From the NCBI GenBank assembly GCA_903873045.1, contig CAIQND010000854.1, positions 1 to 8,725 on the forward strand: a stretch of 8,725 nt of DNA, given 5' to 3'. Source of the DNA: an uncultured Methylococcaceae bacterium (GTDB taxonomy: Bacteria > Pseudomonadota > Gammaproteobacteria > Methylococcales > Methylomonadaceae). The translations under genes and the position numbers were made by a program. Below are positions 4,401-8,725 of this stretch, one piece after another. The notes under the pieces were generated by a model. The model did not search any database, was not told the DNA's origin, and was given only the letters and a program-made list of their open reading frames with translations. Positions within the stretch are counted from its first letter, which is position 1, and each line of letters opens with the position of its first letter.

Positions 4401-5564
4401 TTATAAACCTGTTTTATGTGCCCGTGCGCTAAAAAATATACCGTTGGGTTTTTGAGCGGGCAGGCGGGTGATTTCTTGCAAAGTGTCGGTGTCATAAACA
4501 ACCACTTGATTGTCGTCCCGTACAGCAACCCAGACTTGTTCGCCGCGTGGCGTAAATTCCATGTGCAAAACTGCTTTACCGGGTGTCAGGTTTTTAATGA
4601 GTGATAAGTCTTTAACGTCGATCACTTGTAATTGATTATTATCGGGCATGGCAAAATTGACCCACACTTGCCGTCCGTCCGGTCTGGCCATGACAAAAAC
4701 CGGTTGTCCGGGAACCGGTATGGCTTTAACGAGTGTCCAGTTTTTTTTGTCGAGAACCAATACTTCATGCTTACCGATAGCCGGAACAAACACATAGTCG
4801 CCCGCTACCGCCCAGCCTTCCAGATGCGGCATTTTGTAAACGGGCAGTTTTTCATCGGTTTTAACGTAGTCGGGCAGGATACGTTTCACACCGTTTCCGG
4901 TGTTCCATAAATCCAGTAATGCCATGCCGCTTTCACCAAATAAACCGGCAATATAATAACGGCCATCAGGTGAAATTAAGGCATCGTAGGGCAGTTTGCC
5001 GATGTTTTTGAATTTTTCAATAATCGGCTTTTTGGGGTTTTTTATATCCAGTGTCCAGATTTCACCGGCATCAAATAAACTAAACACAAAACGTTGTCCA
5101 GGGGCATCCACCAAGCCAACGACTTTAGAAAGCTTGCCGTCACCGTAATCAGCCGGAATATCGGCGACCAGTTCCAACGTATCCGAGGAAAACACTTTAA
5201 CGCCGCCGGGCGTGTAATTGGACACGGCGATTAACTTGCCGTCTTGAGAAATCGCTCCACCGATGCTGTTACCGGCCTGAATAATGCGTTTATCCAGTTT
5301 ATCCTGCAATAGATCGATTTTACTTAAACCGCCATCGCGACCAAAAATATAGGCGTAACGCTGATCGCGGGAGAATACCACCGACGCATGAGACAAATCG
5401 CCCAAGTTGCTTATTTTTGCCAACTGTTTGTGTTCAGTGGTATTGATGATCAGTGCGGCTCCGTCTTCGCGCTCAATGACGATACCTAAATCGCCGGTGG
5501 CACGAGGGTCGGCAGTGACAGTATAGGAAATCAAAAAAATCAGAATCGAAAAAAAATTAATCAT
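4401..5564 (-). CDS. nirF: NirF, dihydro-heme d1 dehydrogenase / heme d1 biosynthesis propeller
   Basis: A 387-residue protein of the usual NirF length. A short hydrophobic export signal (about residues 3-18, 'VTA|DP') points to the periplasm; no lipobox cysteine is visible, unlike lipoprotein forms reported in Pseudomonas. The body is an eight-bladed cytochrome d1-type propeller. NirF hallmarks are 'LSHASVVFSRD' with H59 (the equivalent of the histidine implicated in heme d1 binding, by my alignment), 'KLPVYKMPHLEGW' (239-251), 'LHMEFTPRGEQVWVAV', and the terminal 'NGIFFSARAHKTGL'. NirF is known as the enzyme of the last step, oxidising dihydro-heme d1 by introducing the acrylate double bond. 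ATG at 5564 has no clear Shine-Dalgarno. nirD starts four bases after its stop. The gap to the RloB gene upstream is 29 bp, so its own promoter there is unlikely. Confidence 0.93.
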   Translation of the reverse strand: MINFFSILIFLISYTVTADPRATGDLGIVIEREDGAALIINTTEHKQLAKISNLGDLSHASVVFSRDQRYAYIFGRDGGLSKIDLLQDKLDKRIIQAGNSIGGAISQDGKLIAVSNYTPGGVKVFSSDTLELVADIPADYGDGKLSKVVGLVDAPGQRFVFSLFDAGEIWTLDIKNPKKPIIEKFKNIGKLPYDALISPDGRYYIAGLFGESGMALLDLWNTGNGVKRILPDYVKTDEKLPVYKMPHLEGWAVAGDYVFVPAIGKHEVLVLDKKNWTLVKAIPVPGQPVFVMARPDGRQVWVNFAMPDNNQLQVIDVKDLSLIKNLTPGKAVLHMEFTPRGEQVWVAVRDDNQVVVYDTDTLQEITRLPAQKPNGIFFSARAHKTGL

Positions 5565-5593
5565 AAGGGTACAGTTATTATTTTGACCAGTGG

Positions 5594-6286
5594 TTACTTT
5601 TCAGAAGTTGATTTAAAGCGGTTTAATAAGATGACTAACTCATGTACGGTTGTGCTTGGGTTATCTGTTGCGGGTCTTGATATACCTTGGCTGTCTTTCC
5701 ATGAATTGATCAGCTTTTGGGCATTGGTTATAGCGGTATTCTGCTGTTCTTGATTTAGAACGGGTAATTCATTCTTCTTGTATTGAATATCGCGCACCAG
5801 TTTTTCGATGAGTTCATCACTATCCATCGCTGTATTTCTATATTCATAATGCAGTAAATACCAAATTTCAAAACAGGGGTTGGAATAGGCCACTCTGATC
5901 TTTTTGCTATTAGCGCGGGTTATTGCCTGATTAAAATTTTCCAAAATATGACCGCCACCATGAGTTCTTTCTTCGTCACGATCAATGACTATCCATTGGT
6001 GATTAAAATCTTGATAATTTGGATGCTTGAGTAAATCTTGTAAAACCCCGCAGGGGTCGGTGTGATTGTGATTAGCAATAACTAAAGATGATGCGGCAAT
6101 CTTGTGATTTTTTTTGAGGTCGTTAAAAATAGCATTGAAGTATAAAGGCGCTGATACACTGTCTTCACAAGCGATAACCAGCGTTTCGCGCTCATCTCTG
6201 GAAGCCTCTGTCCGGTTGGCTTTTTTTGCCTGTTTTCTGGCTTTTTTATTACTCTCAAAACTCTCGGCACCTTGTCTTCTGGCCAT
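5594..6286 (-). CDS. RloB-like (Toprim-type) partner of the upstream ATPase
   Basis: A 230-residue protein with a lysine/arginine-rich start (residues 3-34). Next comes 'LVIACEDSVSAPLYF' with acidic E41-D42, 'WIVIDRDEERTHGGG' with D102 and D104, and the hallmark 'SNPCFEIWYLLH' (135-146). These match RloB, which is considered a Toprim-like putative nuclease; E41 with D102/D104 are the likely metal-binding residues (inference). I chose ATG at 6286 over the in-frame GTG at 6292 because it shares one base with the TAA of the ATPase gene and has the Shine-Dalgarno GGTGAG at 6292-6297, five bases upstream. The pairing of ATPase and RloB is that of RloAB and AbiL abortive infection systems. Its stop lies only 29 bp before nirF, so transcription through this module probably feeds nirF. 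Confidence 0.85.
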   Translation of the reverse strand: MARRQGAESFESNKKARKQAKKANRTEASRDERETLVIACEDSVSAPLYFNAIFNDLKKNHKIAASSLVIANHNHTDPCGVLQDLLKHPNYQDFNHQWIVIDRDEERTHGGGHILENFNQAITRANSKKIRVAYSNPCFEIWYLLHYEYRNTAMDSDELIEKLVRDIQYKKNELPVLNQEQQNTAITNAQKLINSWKDSQGISRPATDNPSTTVHELVILLNRFKSTSEK

Positions 6287-7581
6287 TACCACTCACCAAT
6301 ATAAGGCACCGCACCGAAACGTCCCTGCAAATAATGTTTTTCAAGATTATCTGTTGCTCTGACATCCTTGCCTTTATTGTTTTTTCTAAACTCAAGTAAC
6401 GAATAAAGATGAGTGCTGCCGTATTGATTTTTTTCAGTAAACCAAATTTGATCGCGTTCAAAAAGTTCGGGGACTGATAACAAATGAATATCGTGAGTGA
6501 CGAAAATGAGTTGCGCGTTATGCTTATTCAGTTCTTTATTATTGAAGAGTTTAATAAAACATTCTGTTAGCATTGGATGAAGGCTTGCATCAAGTTCATC
6601 AATTAATAATACTTTACCTTTTTCCAAGGCATCTAAAATAGGGGCAGAAAGCGCGAAGAATTTTTGTGTGCCTTGTGACTCATCTTCGTCCAATTCAAAT
6701 AAGACTGAGCCAATTTCTTGATTTTCAGCGTTAAATTTTTTGTGGCGGGATTGTAATGATTCAATCGATGCGCTTGCGCCATTATTAACTTCGTGAAGCA
6801 TTTTTTGTTTTGCTTCGTTTGGAATAGACGGATCATTCATAAAATGCTGAGTCGCCATATTGGTCACATCTTTTTGCCCAACGGCTATGTCTTCGATACC
6901 TAAGTCAGCAGTTTTGACTAATTTAGGCAATTCAGTTTTAGAGCCACTATTTGCTATATGAGTTAAAGAGAAATTAGCGTAGCTTTCATTTTCCAAGCCA
7001 TCAATAAAATTAAAACGAACAAACCATTGCAGAATTTTCTTTGAAATGTCACCGTTATTTTGATCGCATTTCCAAATAAACAAATGGTTGTCGGGTACTT
7101 TTAATCCAATACCCTCTTTAAACTTTTGCTTATTAACGTAATGTAGATTCTGTTCGCTGTCTCGTTCAAACAGACGCGCTTCTTTTCCATTTTCATCGCT
7201 AAAAAGCCATTCAGCATAGACAGTTGTACTATCTGCTTCAAAGCCATAACGATATTTAATATTTTCTAAAAAAAATACGATTTCAAAATAACTCGAAGCT
7301 TGTTCTGTTTCCGTGTTTAAACGAAAAGGTTGATGCGGTAACTTATCAGTTGATTGCGTGATTTTAGGTTTGTTTAATACCAGATGACACATAAAGCCCA
7401 TGGCTTGTAAGACATTACTTTTACCGCTGGCATTAGCACCGTAAATGACAGCGCTATTAAGCAGGTGATAGCCTCTTACTTGAAAGCTGTGTTCGCTTTC
7501 TTTGTTTGAGGCGGTATTCATGCTTAAAGTAACCGTATCTTTGATAGATCGGAAATTGCTGACAATAAATTGCAAGAGCAT
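6286..7581 (-). CDS. AAA/ABC-type ATPase of RloA / AbiL type (putative phage defence)
   Basis: A 431-residue protein. The N-terminus 'FIVSNFRSI' is the usual opening of OLD/RloA-like ATPases. The Walker A is GANASGKSN (residues 48-56). A signature-like 'DESQGTQKFF' lies at 300-309, and the Walker B with catalytic Glu is 'VLLIDELDASLHP' (324-336). A histidine switch 'FVTHD' (360-364) follows, then 'DQIWFTEK' and the C-terminal 'YLQGRFGAVPYI'. This SMC/ABC-like ATPase family (AAA_15/AAA_21) is typical of RloA and of the ATPase of lactococcal AbiL. It probably uses ATP to sense or process phage or foreign DNA together with the RloB protein encoded next. ATG at 7581 follows AT-rich DNA without a strong Shine-Dalgarno. 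All core motifs look intact, so it should be functional. It sits inside the nir locus and is visibly AT-richer than nirF. Confidence 0.88.
   Translation of the reverse strand: MLLQFIVSNFRSIKDTVTLSMNTASNKESEHSFQVRGYHLLNSAVIYGANASGKSNVLQAMGFMCHLVLNKPKITQSTDKLPHQPFRLNTETEQASSYFEIVFFLENIKYRYGFEADSTTVYAEWLFSDENGKEARLFERDSEQNLHYVNKQKFKEGIGLKVPDNHLFIWKCDQNNGDISKKILQWFVRFNFIDGLENESYANFSLTHIANSGSKTELPKLVKTADLGIEDIAVGQKDVTNMATQHFMNDPSIPNEAKQKMLHEVNNGASASIESLQSRHKKFNAENQEIGSVLFELDEDESQGTQKFFALSAPILDALEKGKVLLIDELDASLHPMLTECFIKLFNNKELNKHNAQLIFVTHDIHLLSVPELFERDQIWFTEKNQYGSTHLYSLLEFRKNNKGKDVRATDNLEKHYLQGRFGAVPYIGEW
6292..6297 (-). promoter_or_regulatory. Shine-Dalgarno (GGTGAG) deciding the rloB-like start
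   Basis: GGTGAG lies five bases before ATG at 6286 and inside the end of the ATPase gene. The in-frame GTG at 6292 overlaps it, so ATG is the better start. Together with the TAATG junction this suggests translational coupling of the two genes. Confidence 0.6.
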
Positions 7582-7658
7582 AATGAAGTGAAATAAAAAT
7601 TAATAATAGAGCGGTATTTTGTTAGTTTTATACAAAATAGTATTTAATACAACATTTA

Positions 7659-8012
7659 TTATTTGTTTTTATATGAAGTTCTACGCAAAACCCCAACCAA
7701 CCACAATGCCTCATCATGATTCATGAATGGTTGCCACGGTGGCATAGCGGTGCCTTTGCGACCGTTAAGAATGGTCGTAACCAAAAATTCATCCGGTTTT
7801 CCGGTTAAGTTTTCAGGCAGTAACGCAGGCCCCATGCCACCTTGCAGGGTTAGACCGTGACAGGCACCGCAATCATTTTTAAGCAGATTGATTAGTTCAC
7901 GCTGCCTGACTGACGAAGGTTCAGCCGCCAAAACAGTTTGCAAGGGGGAGTACAGAATCCATAAAAAAAGGCATCCAAAAACATGTTTCTGGATGCCTGC
8001 TGAAGATATCAT
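7659..8012 (-). CDS. nirC: NirC-like cytochrome c
   Basis: This 117-residue monoheme cytochrome has a hydrophobic export signal (about residues 10-30, ending 'VLAA'). The heme site is CGACH at residues 48-52. It then has 'GGMGPALLPENLTGKP' and 'ILNGRKGTAMPPW', where M90 is the probable distal ligand. The DCGxCHG, GPALxP and GTxMPPW series is what I recall of NirC and of the heme c domain of NirN. NirC has been proposed as an electron carrier to NirS or as an acceptor in late heme d1 maturation. I chose ATG at 8012 over the in-frame TTG at 8015 because ATG gives the one-base TGATG overlap seen repeatedly in this operon; no clear Shine-Dalgarno precedes either. In classical operons nirF follows, but here a defence-like gene pair intervenes after a 77 bp AT-rich gap. 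Confidence 0.83.
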   Translation of the reverse strand: MISSAGIQKHVFGCLFLWILYSPLQTVLAAEPSSVRQRELINLLKNDCGACHGLTLQGGMGPALLPENLTGKPDEFLVTTILNGRKGTAMPPWQPFMNHDEALWLVGVLRRTSYKNK

Positions 8013-8323
8013 CAAGGTTTAATTTCAGCGTAATAAGCGGCTACATTGGCAATGTCATCATCGCTTAATGAACCGGCAATGGCATTCATGATGTCGTTTT
8101 TACGGGTTTTATCGCGGTATTGTTCCAGCGCTGATTTCAGGTAAGCAAAATCACGTCCTGCCAACGGCGGAAATGGCGCATCGGCTGAAGGTGTCTTAAT
8201 ACCGTGACATTGCGAACACACGGCCGCTGCTCTGGCCTGACCCGCATAAATACTCGCGGCATTAACAGGCTGGGTCGATAACAGTCCCAGCATTAACGCA
8301 CCTGAAAGCACCCTAATTTTCAT
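8012..8323 (-). CDS. Small periplasmic class I cytochrome c (c553/c4-half type)
   Basis: This is a 103-residue protein with a clear Sec signal peptide (about residues 1-22, ending 'QPVNA'). One heme c site is CSQCH at residues 36-40, followed by a 'PPLAGRD' loop. A late methionine, M79 in 'DIMNAIAGSLSDDDIANVAAYYA', is the likely second axial ligand. The C-terminal helix pattern is that of cytochrome c553 or one half of cytochrome c4. Its role is probably one-electron transfer in the periplasm to the d1 propeller encoded just upstream, comparable to NirM or the NirC group in pseudomonads; this is inference from position. It is tightly coupled: ATG shares a base with the stop of the propeller gene, and its TGA shares a base with the ATG of the next cytochrome. 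Confidence 0.88.
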   Translation of the reverse strand: MKIRVLSGALMLGLLSTQPVNAASIYAGQARAAAVCSQCHGIKTPSADAPFPPLAGRDFAYLKSALEQYRDKTRKNDIMNAIAGSLSDDDIANVAAYYAEIKP

Positions 8324-8725
8324 TATTTGGCCCCTTTCATTTCGCTATCGCGCTTTGCCAAGTCATCAGGTGAAAGACCGCGTGTCATGTATTTAACTCG
8401 ACCGTGAGAGAAGATACCCGCAGGGCTTTCCATGGCAATGGAGGCTATTTTTTCTAAAGAGGTTGAGTCATAAACAACGACTTCGTCACCGCTGTAGCCT
8501 GCGCTGATATACAAGAACTTGCCATCGGCGCTGTATTCAGGAAAATACGCATGACCGCCTACATCCAGTGTTTTAACCACTTCAAGGGATTTTTTGTCAA
8601 TCAACTGAACGGTGCGGGCGCGGCGGTCTTTAGAGATAATATCCACAGCCACATAAGGCGCATTGGCATGGGCCGCTGGCGATTCAGTGCCGCCAGAGAC
8701 GGGCACTTGTTTAACCACTTCCATT
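8323..8725 (-). CDS. Cytochrome d1-like beta-propeller protein, C-terminal part (cut by window edge)
   Basis: The reading frame enters from beyond the right edge; the Met at 8724 is probably internal, so about 133 residues are only the last blades of a longer protein. Repeated blade patterns are visible: a 'VQLIDKKSLEVVKTL' strand pair, then 'HAYFPEYSADGKFLYIS' and 'DEVVVYDSTSLEKI', the same layout as the last blade of NirF, NirS and NirN. It ends with 'SPAGIFSHGRVKYMTRGLSP' followed by a charged tail. The 'PxGIF' turn is like the NirF end, but the tail is unlike the 'KFNVYN' type end that I recall for NirS. No heme c motif is in the visible part. Its stop codon overlaps the start of the next cytochrome gene by one base (TAATG), so they are co-transcribed. 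It may be the heme d1 enzyme served by this cluster, or another d1-type or YVTN propeller. Assignment to NirS or NirN cannot be made from this fragment. Confidence 0.72.
   Translation of the reverse strand, partial: MEVVKQVPVSGGTESPAAHANAPYVAVDIISKDRRARTVQLIDKKSLEVVKTLDVGGHAYFPEYSADGKFLYISAGYSGDEVVVYDSTSLEKIASIAMESPAGIFSHGRVKYMTRGLSPDDLAKRDSEMKGAK

Noticed and set aside
4397..4528. N-terminal extension of NirD by 44 residues
   Set aside because: It would overlap the end of nirF deeply, the extra residues do not resemble the family, and ATG 4396 gives the usual length directly after nirF.
6082..6461. Small frames of 62, 68 and 82 codons around the ATPase/RloB junction
   Set aside because: They are alternate-frame or antisense shadows of the two well-supported genes.
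7582..7658. Promoter for the ATPase-RloB pair in the AT-rich gap
   Set aside because: TTGTAT and TATAAA-like hexamers occur, but the spacings I could find (14 or 21 bases) are poor; AT richness alone is not enough to call a promoter.

Overview
This window reads as an accessory-rich stretch of a proteobacterial chromosome, most likely gammaproteobacterial. An origin in a methanotroph-type organism (Methylococcales) is my guess from the mix of heme d1 genes, small c-type cytochromes and dense short palindromic repeats; no gene here proves the taxonomy. Every gene I can support lies on the minus strand, so the window is transcribed from its right end to its left end.

Right to centre (8725 to 2049) is a heme d1 / denitrification-type locus. 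In transcription order it holds the C-terminal end of a cytochrome d1-like beta-propeller (cut by the window edge), a small class I cytochrome c, a NirC-like cytochrome c, a two-gene AAA ATPase + RloB module, nirF, nirD, nirL, a 440 bp repeat-filled gap, nirG and nirH. NirD, NirL, NirG and NirH are the four AsnC/Lrp-like siroheme decarboxylase subunits. They turn siroheme into 12,18-didecarboxysiroheme in the cytoplasm. NirF acts late, on dihydro-heme d1 in the periplasm. The small cytochromes are probable electron carriers to the d1 protein or to late maturation steps. The cluster is incomplete here: no nirJ (radical SAM) or nirE (uroporphyrinogen methyltransferase) is visible, and what follows nirH is unrelated.

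The most striking part is the ATPase + RloB pair (7581 to 5594). It resembles RloAB/AbiL-type phage defence genes and sits in the same orientation exactly between nirC and nirF, which are adjacent in classical nir operons. It looks AT-richer than its neighbours and is best read as a defence module inserted into a metabolic operon. The second insertion-like event is the repeat island between nirL and nirG. It holds palindromic 'TTCGTG' elements in both orientations and supplies the last 15 codons and the stop codon of nirL.

Left part (2048 to 1) is a patchwork of small accessory genes separated by repeats. It contains a DUF4160 gene broken by a single base in a G5 tract, a DUF2442 gene, a 66-residue two-helix membrane protein, and a 193-residue probable DUF6680 membrane-anchored protein started by TTG behind a strong Shine-Dalgarno. 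Three copies of one REP-like hairpin family and four to five copies of a 'GGGGTCAGGTCT'-type motif lie between these genes. In two cases they touch the stop codons. The left part looks like a place where short mobile or repetitive DNA accumulates.
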